From: Chiridota heheva
Taxonomy: Eukaryota; Echinodermata; Holothuroidea; Apodida; Chiridotidae
Length of the DNA stretch: 64,000 nt
NCBI GenBank assembly: GCA_020152595.1
Contig: JAIGNY010000581.1
Coordinates: 1,860,001 to 1,924,000 of the forward strand
Direction of reading: 5' to 3'
Part shown: piece after piece, positions 1 to 11,604 of the stretch
Layout: each line of letters begins with the position of its first letter
Position numbering within the stretch: position 1 is the stretch's first letter
The notes under the pieces: model-generated
The model's input: only the letters and a program-made list of their open reading frames with translations
What the model was told of the DNA's origin: nothing
The model's database searches: none
Translations under genes and position numbers: made by a program

Positions 1-740
1 TTGTCACGTAACTTTCTGGCGGCCATTTTGGATTTTCAAAATGGCCGCTATTATTTTCCATATTATGTGTTGTTTATATATTTCGACGATATCTGCATAC
101 TTTGGGAGAGCTTGCAATGCCCCAAAAACTGAATTCTAAACTTCAATTTTTGTTCAATGGCCCTAAGTTGATTGTGTTGAACCTCCCACTATTTGAAAAT
201 ACCCTCTGCCCACCCCAAAACAGTGGCTTAGCTGGGGCCCTACTGGCCGGGAGCGTTGAGCGGGCTCCTATGGTATATAAGTTTAATTGTATATTTTTAC
301 AGGCCCACTTATAGGTTCCGGGCCGGGGACGGCTACACCTACGTCTCCCCCTTAGTTACGCCACTGCCCCAAAATATTATTGTCAAAGTAATATGACATG
401 AGTTTATGATGGGGATTTTTGAGGAAATAGCATCCCTCACAAATAAGGGTAGGAGAAGTGTCAATGGAGTAAATGTGGGGGTGGGGGGTTAGGGAGTTAG
501 AGTTAGTTCGTTACTCATTCGCAATCTTGGAAGAAAAAAACACTTCAGTCGTTCGTTTTCAATAGTCAAAGTGGTCTGTTACCCTGACTAGCATTGTCCT
601 AAATGGAATTCAAGGTGGTGACTCCTCTCTTGCCGTATGCATCGGTGTATCTACGGGGTTGGAAGGGAGAGGGGGTGGGGCGGGTTGAAGAGAGGTGGGA
701 GTGGGAGGGGTAACCATCATGGGTAACCCATCAGTACTTA
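1..740. other. Intergenic DNA, no gene seen
   Basis: I see no coding exon here. A small inverted repeat (11-bp arms GCGGCCATTTT and its complement) lies at 19-48. Purine-rich low-complexity stretches occur around 475-500 and 660-710. Confidence 0.6.
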
Positions 741-1345
741 TGCTCCCACAATGACAAATCCTGATGACGTGAAGGAAAATTTTTATGGAACATTTTGCAA
801 CATGATAGCAGCAGCACCCAAATTGGACAAATTCAAAAAATTCTTACAAAGACGCGCCACCTGTACAGATTCTACCAAGCTGCCTTCAAGCACGCTCCTG
901 TATATTACCCTCCCTTCCCCCCTTCCCCCTCCTCATTAAAAAGCTGAGAGGTACAGAAGATGCCAAAGAGCTGATGAAATCAATGGCTTTGTAGAGCAAC
1001 ATGATTCCAAGCGTTTTTATAAAGCCTTGAGGATATTTATTTTGCCACCAGCTCTTCCAGGAGTTCCCATTATTTCGTAGCAGCTGGATTCACCTTGCTT
1101 TAAGACAAGACCCAGATACCGTAGAGGTGGGCAGAACGCCTCTGCAATATGCTAAATCGTCCATCATCTATCAACACAGAAGCCATCCAATAAATGCCTC
1201 AAGTTGATATCAACATATCTATGGAAATGGTGCTTCCACATGGAAAGGTTTCTGGAGCTGGTGCTATACCAGCGGAAGTTTACAAGGCAGCACTGCAGAA
1301 TCAAGTCTTAGATAACCGGACGCAGAGGCTATTGGCTTTAAGGCC
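741..1345 (+). mobile_element. Decayed non-LTR retrotransposon (LINE) fragment, endonuclease-RT region
   Basis: Several frames carry short runs typical of an RTE/jockey-like LINE common in animals: TNPDDVKENFYGTFCNMIAA (endonuclease region, 753-812), RADEINGFVEQHDSKRFYKA (inter-domain, about 967-1026), NMLNRPSSINTEAIQ (about 1147-1191) and GKVSGAGAIPAEVYK (RT domain, about 1239-1283). Frame changes, in-frame stops and missing segments between them show that the copy is dead. The family is identified from recalled motifs. Confidence 0.7.
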
Positions 1346-1438
1346 TGCATGAACTTGACAATCTTAAGGATTTCTTGTTATTCGCTGTAGACCAAGAGTG
1401 TGAATCGTTGTAGTGGTATATTAAAGGTTTAAAGGAAA

Positions 1439-1663
1439 TGTATCGTCCCATAAATACACTCAAAAGTAAACGCCGCCGTGCTGAAAACGTCACTTCCTGT
1501 GTTCAATTTCCCTTCTATAACACATGTGGGCCCATACATTCGATCCGGTGGATGATCGATAACATCGCAGATTTGCACTATCAATATGGGGACAATTGAA
1601 AACCGGAAGTGACGTTGCCAGCACAGCGGCGTTCTTTTCTGAATGTATCTATGGAACGATACC
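1439..1663. mobile_element. Foldback MITE
   Basis: The first and last ~75 bases are imperfect inverted repeats of each other: GTATCGTCCCATAAATACAC at the left against the complement of the segment ending ATGGAACGATAC at the right. The similarity continues through a shared CGCCGC.GTGCTG..AACGTCACTTCC block. Only about 75 bases of loop remain and there is no coding capacity, as expected for a non-autonomous DNA element. Confidence 0.65.
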
Positions 1664-2685
1664 TTACCTACAAATTATTATAATATAATGCATTATATAT
1701 AATGAACTATTTTATTTAAATAGAAATAGATTTAACGAAACTGCTTTAAGACAAGTATTTGAAGTCAGATTTAGAAAGTCAAGTAAAAGGTTAATATAAT
1801 TTGAATTTTGAAAACTGTAAAGTTAAGAATGTGTGGCGGACCTGTAATTTACAAATTGTTCCGCCATTTCTTCTATTGAATAGGGTTGCTGCTCTGGTAG
1901 CGAACGTCAACGCAACTTTATGTAGAACAGGGATAAACTCCCACGACAATAGACTGGTAGATGAAAGAAGTAACCAACGCAGCGAAGTAACCAAGCAATT
2001 AAACGCAGCGAAACAAAAAAAAAAGCAAAGACAAAGCAGTCAATCAAACGAAACCAAACTGCCAAAGCAGACCAAATCAACCTTCGCGCAACGCATCAAA
2101 AGTTGAGAACCGCAAGTCATTTAATCGCGAAACCCAGACAGCGTGGACGGACAATAGCTCCCTAGCCTGGTAGTACTAGTATTGCCGTAGTATTGTGTAT
2201 CAGGTAGTATTGGGTCATTCATTATTTTGTAAATATTCATCATTTTGTATTCTTTATGTAAGATCAAATCAAACGCCAAGTAAAGGCAAATATACTCCTT
2301 AATCTTGTCTTTGTTACTGTTGTGTTGCAGGTGGAAAAGCAAGGAAGAGGGCGTACCCGGGGTTTTAGTCCATTCTGTAATACCTATGTGTGTCATCATT
2401 GGTGAACCTCTCACACCAAGACACTTTATTTAACTAAATATAATAATGATTTATACTGTGTTGTGACATTGCATAATGCATGGCCTTTGAACATGTGACA
2501 CATGCTTGACTAAGCCTAAAATTATTATCTTTTCATTGTGTGTTACATGTGGCATTTGATAACCTTATCGACTGATTTGATGTTTCTCTCTTTTTCCTAT
2601 GTATGTTACCGGTGACATTTGCTAACCATCTAAGAAGGAGACACAACCTTTCTCTTTTGTGCTAAATTTTTGTTTTGTTTTGTAC
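1664..2685. other. Intergenic DNA, no convincing gene
   Basis: A 101-codon open frame at 1801-2106 (+) has a low-complexity Lys/Gln/Ser-rich end and no recognisable domain. A sequence resembling a splice acceptor at about 2331 is followed by a short open stretch to 2433. Neither can be supported as a gene. Confidence 0.5.
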
Positions 2686-2930
2686 ATGATCCTCCTTTAC
2701 GGGAACTCGGCAAGACTCCTATATCTGTATATGGAGCATAGACGCCAAGCCATAGCAGATGACAGTCTCGTGCGGCCGGGACGGAAGTAGATTAAACCGG
2801 GTTTTCACCCTACTCTTTCGAGAAGTGTTCAGAGAACGGCGCAACGTCCCCTCCGAAGGACGGCAAGCGCCACCATACCATCCAACCATTACCACTTCTC
2901 TCAACAGCCGAACGAGGAGCAAGATTTTAA
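2686..2930 (-). mobile_element. Truncated copy of the SINE seen at 21690-22104
   Basis: The segment runs parallel to 21690-21970: both contain ACGGGAACTCGGCAAGACTC, GCAGATG.CAGTCTCGTGCG, a GGGTTTT.ACCC.ACTCTTT block and ACGTCCCCTCCGAAG. The tRNA-like head is missing here, so it is a 5'-truncated or eroded copy. Confidence 0.65.
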
Positions 2931-3403
2931 GATTTTAATCACCAGCAAAAGATCAAATTATACAGAAACATTAATCCTGATATCATTTCCATAGTATACA
3001 TATGTTTCTGCATTTTAATGTGTGTTAAAGATGACAATTAATAACCCTCTCAAGATAGAGAAGACGCGAACTTATGTTGTCTTAATTGATAACGTTTCTG
3101 CAATAGTAGTAAATAAACCTCAACATTTCTTGTTATAGACATATAGACTCTTTTCACTTAGCTCAATCTGAATTGCTTCATGCGTTGAATGAGGTATTGA
3201 ATAACCCAGTAAAAGAGACAAATTGTCTGGTGTTCACCCATTGGTCCAAAGGCCCATTAGTCCAACGGTTCAATAGTCCAAAATAAAGGCCCACTAGTCA
3301 GAAAGTAAAAGTGAACCTTCGGATTATTAAAACTTCGTACTATCAGGCCTCCATACAAGCGGGCTGGCAACCAATTGTTTAAATAACCCACTAGGCTACT
3401 TAC

Positions 3404-3596
3404 CTTTCTTTCTTATCTCTAGTTTAATTTTGTCGGATCCTGCATTATCCCGGGTACTGATAATGGAAATCTTCTTAAACTTTTTGTTGTAAAGGTAAAA
3501 ACCAAACTGCATTAAGTTCATTGCGGCAAAAATTACCACTAGCACAGCGAGGAAAGCAATCCATTCACAGGAGCAGTCACCCATCTGTGTTTGAAT
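3404..3596 (-). CDS. Possible isolated exon encoding a transmembrane segment
   Basis: On the - strand a good acceptor (TTTTTTGTTGTTCAG) and a perfect donor (GTAAGT) flank an open 193-base segment. It reads IQTQMGDCSCEWIAFLAVLV, VIFAAMNLMQFGFYLYNKKF and then a polar, basic stretch with IISTRDNAGSDKIKLEIRKK. The hydrophobic core (WIAFLAVLVVIFAAMNLMQF) followed by KK looks like a single membrane-spanning helix with a cytoplasmic juxtamembrane region. I see no partner exons with confidence, and the DNA just upstream is part of an inverted repeat. It may be an exon of a receptor gene, a decayed exon or chance. Confidence 0.35.
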
Positions 3597-3639
3597 CTGA
3601 ACAACAAAAAACACATTGTGTATTAGTCCGATCCACGCT

Positions 3640-3950
3640 CCCGAACGGGAGATCCGCCGGTCGGGATATTTTTTTCTCATTATAACCCACAATGCATCTT
3701 TTCAATTTTAAATCGCTCTAGAGAAATACATAACGGTTAAATAGGTTTAAGTCAAAGGTAGGAAAAATGCATGCTAATTATTTAAATTATATTGGTGCAA
3801 CAGCACGATGAAATGATTTTCTCCATTTTACCAGCTCAAATTTCACTTTCACCAGGAAATTTTAACGTAGTCTTTAAAAATTAATTTCAATATTTTTTGA
3901 AGAGCAGATTTTTACATTTTATTCACCAGCAAAAGTTCAACTTGAATTAT
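3640..3950. repeat. Left arm of a long inverted repeat (partner 5835-6140)
   Basis: The complement of 5835-6140 aligns along this arm at roughly 70-75% by eye. Shared blocks include ATAACCCACAAT.CATCTTTT, ATTGGTGCAACAG and CCAGCAAAAGT at the inner end. The arms are about 1.9 kb apart. This may be an old DNA transposon with long terminal repeats or two opposed insertions. The phrase ACCAGCAAAAG recurs at about 2940. Confidence 0.65.
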
Positions 3951-4189
3951 ACAGAAAAATTAATTCCGACATCATTCCACAGTATACAAATTTAGAATTA
4001 CAGTATTTGACAAGCAATAACAAAAACATATACAAAAATAACGGCTAAACTTATTAACAACAATTTAGATTATGGTCACTGCGCATGTCTTGATCTCCTA
4101 ATCGCAGACCCCGATCAGGAACGTAGACCAGACGGTTTATAGTAGTGTAGATAAATAAACAGACATTTTGAAAAATCGGATAATTTGAT

Positions 4190-5300
4190 CATCATAATAA
4201 TTTTCATTTGGACAAAATGGCAATCATGATTCGGGGAAAATTCTGGTCATTAATCTGAAAATCAAATTTCTTTTGACGCCCTTTCCCTTTTGTATGAGGT
4301 CCCATTACTATTTCGCGTCGAGAAATTGTTATCCTCACTTTGCCACCGAAGTGAAAATCTTATACCTATAACAGTATAAGTCTTGTTTATATTTACGTAT
4401 AGGAGTAGCTATTTGGCATTTGTGTTTAGATTTTGGCTAACATACATGACATCGAAAACATATTGTGTATACTGAGCAGCGTGGATTGATATACAGAAAT
4501 TTTGAAAATCGGAACATTCTACCATAATAATGGCTTTCATTTGGACGAAATTGTAACCATGATTCGGGCAATATTATCATGGTCATTAATCGGATTTTAA
4601 ATCCCTCTCATTTTGGTTTTGCTAATCACGACCCACCCAACACTATTAAGCATCGACAAATCATTATACAGTTATACGGAACATTGCAACCCAAGTGAAA
4701 AAAACTTTGTTTACATTAGTTCAGGAGCAGCTATGTGGTATTTTTGTTTGAATCTCAGCAACATTGTGTACAGCGGTGTGGATAGATATACATATTTTCG
4801 CAAAATTAAGAAAGTTGGTAAAAGTAACGCATTTCAAATAGCTGTTTAATGAATTTGGATAACCTTGTTTCAGGTAAAGCAATTTTGCACCCAGACTCAC
4901 TTTGAATGAGATATTGCTCATCAGGGCCCACCCAACACTTTTAAACATCGACAAATGATTCTTCTGTAATTGCTACGCGAGTGAAAACCCTATACATCCT
5001 CAACTGTCGACTGTTTTTACATTGGCGCAGGAGAAGCAGCTATATGACAGCTGTGTTTGAATCTTGGTAACATCGAAATAACATTGCGTATACATGTGGT
5101 GTAGATAAACACACATACATTTTGAAACGTCGGTACATTTGATTATTCTGCTGTTCTAGACTGTTAATAGTTTCCATTCGGACAATTTGGGTAATCATTA
5201 TTCGGACAAAAACATGATCCTTAATCGGGAAATAGTATCTAATTTGCGTCCCTCCTCTTTTATAAGCTCATGCTCATCAAGACCCAACCAACACTATTTC
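4190..5300 (+). repeat. Degenerate tandem repeat, about three long units
   Basis: Blocks beginning near 4200, 4535 and 5165 share TTTCATTTGGAC, ATCATGATTCGG, GGTCATTAATC and then a GACCCACCCAACACT block (4630, 4925, 5280) followed in two cases by CATCGACAAAT. Spacing is uneven (about 330-630 bases), so units have been lost or eroded. The last unit forms the left arm of the palindrome centred at 5301. Confidence 0.5.
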
Positions 5301-5412
5301 CGAAATAGTGTTGGTTGGGTCTTGATGAGCAAGAGCTTATAAAAACGAGGGGATGCAAATTAGATACTATTTTCGGATTAAGGATCATATTTTTGTCCGA
5401 ATAATGATTCGA
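5190..5412. repeat. Large near-perfect palindrome centred at 5301
   Basis: The two arms, each about 110 bases, meet with a single-base spacer (CACTATTTC c GAAATAGTG). Outward the arms match through GGTTGGGTCTTGATGAGC, CTTATAAAA, GGATGCAAATTAGATACTAT and GTCCGAATAATGATT with only scattered mismatches. It arises where one unit of the local repeat has been copied in inverted form next to itself. Confidence 0.85.
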
Positions 5413-5834
5413 ATAATACAATTCACGATTACCTTTTTGAGGAAATCAATAAAACAGATTACGAGCAGTCTGTTTTGTTCATTTTCTCAAAAAGGCGACG
5501 ATTAATTTTAAAAATCAGTAGCAAAACGTTTTAAATATCTATTTACTATCCGTCTCCAAAATTACAGGATATCCAGTGAAATTTTGAACAATCCGAAGCG
5601 GAAAATGAGAAACCTCATATGTTTACTGTGGGCTAGTCAAATGTGTAGGCTCATGCGATGACGTAATACATAAAAGTGCCCAATTTTGGGGGTATTTTAA
5701 AGTACCCACTTAATTTTTTTTTCCTCTCAAATCCTGTAATTTTTTTGTCATTTCAATTTTCTGCCATTTTCAAAAGTCATATACTTTAAAAATGATACTG
5801 AAATGGATATTTCTGGAACTTTTTTTGTATAATT

Positions 5835-6140
5835 TAAACTTTTGCTGGTATCTAAAGTTTTAAAATCCACTCTTCAGGAACTATTGAATGAATTTTAAAG
5901 ATTATTTCAAACTTCCCTGGTTAAAGTCAAATTTGCATTGGTGAATTTGGAGAAAACAATTTGTTCGTTCTGTTGCACCAATAAAATTAGAATATTTCGC
6001 ATGTTTTTTTTCTACCATTGGCTTAGACCGACCATCGATGTGTATTTTTTTAAGAAAGATTTGAATTTGAAAAGATGTATTGTGGGTTATGATGACAAGA
6101 AACCTGCCGATCGGGAGATTTCCCAAATGGGAGCGTGGAC
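5835..6140. repeat. Right arm of a long inverted repeat (partner 3640-3950)
   Basis: Reverse-complement partner of 3640-3950. The two short open frames across 5902-6213 are products of this repeat and have no independent support as genes. Confidence 0.65.
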
Positions 6141-6702
6141 CTGACTGATGAATAACTATGTTTACATTGATCGATGGACTGACCAATGGACGCAGTGTAA
6201 ATTGTGATGTCATCGAGTTAAAACTCTTGCTATAGATTTATAATAAAGGTGTTTTTCTAGTTAAGTGTACTTGCCGTTACTGAATAGGTGCACCCAAAGA
6301 TGGTATCACAACTTGCTTCACGAATATTCATGCGCCATCACGTTCATCTATGAAATCAAGGAATAATGGATCTGTCAGTGGTCGAAAACTTACTATGAAT
6401 AAGTAAAATGCTGTCAGCTTAGCGCCCGTTCTAGTTCTCACACCGAAAGTGGAAGATGCATTTTCCAGTAGGAAGTTAACCAGTTAACGGGAAATTGTGT
6501 CCTTGAACTGTTGAATGAATCGGCGGCCTTGTTAGACAGTCAGACCAGCGAAATAAAAACAACTTCCTGCATACATGACTAATTTGGTCTATTTTAATTC
6601 TTAGAACAATTAAGCATTTGGATCTTTCTATTTTGAATTCCTATATATTTTTTTTATATCCTCTGCGATTATCGATATACTTATTATATATGTTGGGTGT
6701 TT

Positions 6703-7070
6703 GGGCTTATAAGACCGTTTGTAAATTGTTGAAAAATTTACATTATACAAACATTGTCCAATCATAATGAATTTGACATACGTGTTGCAATACATATTCA
6801 TCGAACTTTTTACATATTTAGCCGTTGTAATTGATGAAATATCACCGGAGTTGTAATTCGTTGGTAAATTTACATATTACAAACATTGTCCAGTCAGAAT
6901 GATTTGCAATACATATTCATTGAACTTTTAACAAAGGAAAAGTCACTGAACTTGTTATATGCACGCACATAAGATAGGTAAAAAACAAATGCATCGAAAA
7001 AGTACATGAGATGAAGTATATTGAAGACGATTGAATTGTACACCACAAGAAAGAGCACAAATTACTCTTT
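6703..7070 (+). repeat. Dispersed repeat, copy A (copy B at 11605-11905)
   Basis: This segment and 11605-11905 share AGACCGTTTGTAA, ACAAACATTGTCCAAT, GACATACGTGTTGCAATACA, AAATATCACCGGAGTT, ATATGCACGCACATAAGA and CAAGAAAGAGCACAAAT in the same order and orientation. Copy A has an additional internal duplication of the ACAAACATTGTCCA block. Confidence 0.75.
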
Positions 7071-7780
7071 TGTAAATTCCATATAAAACTCATTTTGTTT
7101 TAATCCTCTGCTATTATTCATATCATTTAATACTTATTATATGTTGGGTCTTAAAAATGGTATTCAAAATATTAATAGTTAGATCCTATACAAGAACGAG
7201 TAATTACTATTAGTTTTTTTTACTTTTTATATTTCATTATTCCCATGAATTTGTACTTTAATGGTATGTCTATTAAAGAAACAAATTGCTGAAAAAATGC
7301 ATGGTGATATCTTGTTTCATTTTGGAATTATTGCATTTCAAATATTTCACCCGTCTGTTAAAAAGTAACCTTGCAGTGTAAACTGTGATGTCATAGTCTG
7401 ATGATTGCAGATCCAAGATACTGTTTTGTATGTATTTCTATCAAATGAAAAATGTAATTTTCTTTCATATAGAGTGTAAGGTAGGCTTACAGTGATGAGC
7501 AGATGGGCAAAGCAGATGGGTAAAGTGCATGTTATTCCCTTATCTAAATAATTTATACAAAAATGTTTCCAATAATTTACAAAGAGGTAATAAATTTTTA
7601 CAGAGATATAGATATTTTTCTTGTATCTGCAATTATGACATCATATTGTACTGTGCGGGGTCATTTTTCAACACACTGGTGAAACCTTTGAAATGCAGTA
7701 ACTCCTAAACGGAATGAACTACCAGCATGGTTTGGTTACCAGATTTTTCTTATAATAAATATTTATGAAGCTATTCTTTA

Positions 7781-9040
7781 AAGGATTAGTTCAGTGGTCA
7801 AGCATGTCCATCATATATGAAAGAGAACATAAAAAGCAACAAAATGGTGCAGAAAGCGTTCAAAATTCTTATTCCGTTAAGTGCAGAAAGCGTTCAAAAT
7901 TCTTATTCCGTTAAGGAGATATTCAAGTTTAAAGCTCTGTCTTATCTGTTTAGAAATGACAGGTGTTGTAAGTCCTCACATTCTTAACAATTGTTAATGT
8001 GTTTTATTGTATTTCTTATCACATGTCACCTGACTTCATTAGCCTCCCCCCCCTCTACCTACCCACCAATATTTTGAACGCTCCGCCGCCCAGGCTAACA
8101 ATGGCTTTTGACAGTCCGGGAGATAGTCCTAAAATGAGGAATCGAAAGGTTCCTAAAATCAAAAACTGCTCGTGATGTAGTGTTTAATTTTCAAATTTTA
8201 ATTACCTCTGCGTAAAATTTCATTGCCCGGCAAAACTTAAAACTTAGTGAAAAACTGTTATTACTTTCATGGCTAAATATTACCCAGTCCCTTTTATATG
8301 TTTACCACGCCGTTTGAGAAATATGAGGATCATCAAAAAAAGGCAGGCTTTTTGGCGCGAAAAAGTCATTTTGAAATTTAAATATTTGTAACAGTTTAAT
8401 TTTGTCGGTGAGATTGCACGGCGGCAGATTCTAAGGAATACAATTACACATTGTAAAATCTTACAATCTATATGACAAAATGGTCTCTCATTTATTCTTT
8501 CTGTACATTTTCATCTCAAAATATGTACAAAACGGCTGCAGGACGTCTATTAGCTCGGGCATTTTACAAGTTCCTTAAAATAGGACCTTTCCCGGACTGT
8601 TTGATGAAAGTATTCACATGTTTTCCCAAAACACCGTTAAATAAGTAATGGGCAATTATGACTTTTGAGATGCATCTTTATCAGTTTATCATATTTTCAT
8701 TTTTCTAGAGATAAAACTTACTTACTGAAAAATCAAAGATGCCAGTTGGATATGTCTGGAAATCAGTAAAATAGAAACTTGTAAGAGTAATTATAATTCA
8801 AATAGTAAAAAAGTTAAATAAATTTTCTTTTAAATATATTAGCAATTGCTATGAATGTAAGGATGAGAGCACTAACCTGCCATAGTAGTCTTACTGAGCC
8901 GTTTCTACACAGATAAGCCAGAGCTTTAAATTTAAATATCGCCTAAACGGAATAAGATATCTGAACGCTTTTTTTAGCATTTGGTTCCTTTTAAAGTCTT
9001 CTTTCATATAAGATGGGCTTGTTTGACTAATCCTCTAATC
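7781..9040. mobile_element. Foldback DNA element with ~200-bp terminal inverted repeats
   Basis: The left arm (7781-8000) begins AAAGGATTAGTTCAGTGGTC. The right arm (about 8855-9035) is its reverse complement, ending GACTAATCCT. Both carry an AAGCGTTCAAAATTCTTATT-like core and a TTTAAAGCTCTG block. The middle has no coding capacity that I recognise. Shorter relatives lie in CLUAP1 introns at 36515-36925, 39553-39715 and 45309-45470. Confidence 0.7.
7849..7915 (+). repeat. Exact 34-base tandem duplication
   Basis: The segment starting GTGCAGAAAGCGTTCAAAAT and ending TTATTCCGTTAA occurs twice in a row inside the left arm of the foldback element, a recent local duplication because the copies are identical. 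Confidence 0.85.
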
Positions 9041-9370
9041 CTGTAATGTATAAAAAAATAAAAAAAATCAATTTCTGTCCTAAATTTCAGTTACTAAAAT
9101 CATCAGATTGTTTTTTCCATAAATTTGTATTGAAGAGGGTATGTGATGGAGATTCAGAACTTCTTCGTCATATTCAACTGCTCCCATATAAATAACATTG
9201 GTGTAGGATTGAAAAACAATAGGGCAACATAAGGAAATTCATAAGTTGCCATATTGTGATGTCACAAAATTTAGATAAAATAAGATAAATTCATTGTAAT
9301 AGATTGATAACGCCTTAAAATCCCAAATGCTATGATAAAAGTTTTAACGGTTTTTGATGAAATATTTGGC

Positions 9371-9495
9371 TATTTTCATGGATTATAGCATATTTTCATG
9401 GGTTATAGCAAAGAGCTCCTACACAGAAGCTCTTTGGTTATAGCATATTTTCATGGATTATAGCATATTTTCATGGATCATAGCATATTTTGATA
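9371..9495 (+). repeat. 20-bp tandem repeat with an internal hairpin
   Basis: The unit TATTTTCATGGATTATAGCA occurs about five times. The run is broken once by AAGAGCTCCTACACAGAAGCTCTT (9410-9433), itself a small hairpin with arms AAGAGCT / AGCTCTT. Confidence 0.8.
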
Positions 9496-10020
9496 TGTTC
9501 ATTTTGTTGCTACCTGATGTCCATAGATTTTTAACTGATTAAGTGAAACAGATATTCTGATCATCTTCAACTGTTCGATGAATCAAATATTAAGAAAACA
9601 CAATCGAGGAAATTCGACTGTTCGATTTGTCATAATGTTCGATTTGTCATAATTTTAAACCAAATGTACCTCTGAATTGTCAGAATTGAAAGATTGCTCT
9701 ACTCAGAATTTAGCGGTATAATTTGGCAATAGCTATTCTCTGACCTTTTCACTATTTTGACAGTTTTTTTCTTCAAACCACAGCGGAACTTAGGATATAA
9801 GTTTGGCTATTGACAAGGCTTTACTTCAGGTGAACCGTATGATATGCGATCTGTCGTTGTTTTTCTGTTCTGAAAGGAGGCATAGCCCAAATAGGTAATT
9901 TGAGTATTTGCAACTTCCTGTACTTGTGAGCTTCAGTCAGACAAGAGTTATGATCGTTTTTAAAGATTGACTGAATGACAGATTTACACGTTTTTTACTG
10001 TTCAGTTGACAGATTGATGT
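9496..10020. other. AT-rich intergenic DNA, nothing recognised
   Basis: No exon, RNA gene or clear repeat was recognised. TGTTCGATTTGTCATAAT is duplicated once near 9620-9650. Confidence 0.5.
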
Positions 10021-11420
10021 ATACGTTCTTACCGTTCCGTTAATAAAAGCTCGTAATGTTCTATTCGTACACGTTTATTGCTGGTACGCATTTGTTAATG
10101 TTCCATTGACAGATTAATACACCTTTTTTCACAGTTCAATTAATAAACATTCTTACAGTTTATTCATACACGATTTTTGTGTGTGATGCTGATGCACGTC
10201 TGTTAATGTTGTATTGACACACCTTTTATTGTTCTATTGACATATTGATACTTTTTCACTCTTCCATTGATAAACGTTCTTCATATTCATACACGCTATA
10301 TGATGCTGATGCACGTTTGTCAATGCTGTATTGGCACACCTTTTATTGTTCTATTGACATATTGATACTTTTTCACTGTTCCATTGATAAACGTTCTTCA
10401 TATTCATACACGTTATATGATGCTGATGCACGTTTGTTAATGTTGTATTGACACACCTTTTATTGTTCTATTGACATATGGATACTTTTTTACTGTTCCA
10501 TTGATAAACGTTCTTCATATTCATACACGTTATATGATGCTGATGCACGTTTGTTAATGTTGTATTGACACACCTTTTATTGTTCTATTGACATATTGAT
10601 ACTTTTTCACTGTTCCATTGATAAACGTTATGTTGTATTGACACACCTTTTATTGTTCTATTGACATATTGATACTTTTTCACTGTTCCATTGATAAACG
10701 TTCTTTATATTCATACACGTTATATGATGCTGATACACATTTGTTAATATTGTATTGACACACCTTTTATTGTTCTATAGACATATTGATATTTTTCACT
10801 GTTCCATTGATAAACGTTCTTCATATTCATACACGTTATATGATGCTGATACACGTTTGTTAATGTTGTATTGACACACTTTTTATTGTTCAATTAACAT
10901 ATTGATATTTTTACTGTTTCATTGATAAACGTTCTTCATATTCATACACGTTATATGATGCTGATACACGTCTGTTAATGTTTTATTGACAGATTGGTAT
11001 ACGTTTTATTGTTCAATTGACATATTGATAAACATTTTTTCTGCTCCATTAATAAACGCTCTTATATACAGTTATATTCATACTGCTGATACACATTTTT
11101 TACTGTTCTATTGATAGATTGATACACGTTTTACAGTCCATTGATAAACATTCTTACAGTTCTCAGTTTTTACTATTCCATTGATAAACTCTCTTACATT
11201 TCTATTTATACACTTATTTATGCGGATACACGCTTTTACTGCTCCATAGACAAACATTCTTAGTTCCACTTGTACACGTTTTTATCATTTTTACTTTTTA
11301 TGCGCGTACATGTTTTTTACTCTTCTATTGACAGATTGACACACGTTGTATTGTTTTAATGAAGCAAGAGTTTACTATTTTATTGTTCTATTGATACACG
11401 TTTTTTACTGATCGATTGAT
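10020..11420 (+). repeat. Tandem array, ~117-bp unit
   Basis: Between about 10200 and 10990 a unit of about 117 bases repeats seven or eight times. It runs through TGTTAATGTTGTATTGACAC, CTTTTATTGTTCTATTGACA, TTCCATTGATAAACGTTCTT and CATACACGTTATATGATGC. One unit (about 10629-10740) follows a shortened one. Flanking DNA to 10020 and 11420 is made of decayed pieces of the same motifs. Each unit seems built from three or four related ~30-base blocks around (T)TTGATA.ACGTT. Confidence 0.85.
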
Positions 11421-11604
11421 AGATTGCTACACCAGGTTTACATATGGAAACCTTCACGACTTTTTTGACGCATTCAAGTAAATTTCAAGTACAGTGCACA
11501 TCATCCACACAAAAGGGAATCGCGTGCACACAACACGTTTACAACTCTGCTGAATGGTTGAAATGTAGATTACATCACGTATGAATAATAGGTCTTAATG
11601 AGTT

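Larger units (their letters stand above)
5413..7780. other. AT-rich intergenic DNA with repeats, no gene seen
   Basis: Apart from the inverted-repeat arm (5835-6140) and the dispersed repeat (6703-7070), nothing recognisable is present. No exon-like open stretch with good splice sites was found on either strand. Confidence 0.5.

Noticed and set aside
1801-2106. 101-codon + frame with a Lys/Gln-rich end
   Set aside because: Low complexity, no splice or homology support; kept only as a note.
2331-2433. Possible last exon on the + strand after an acceptor-like GTTGTGTTGCAG
   Set aside because: Only 34 codons, no partner exon and no recognisable sequence.
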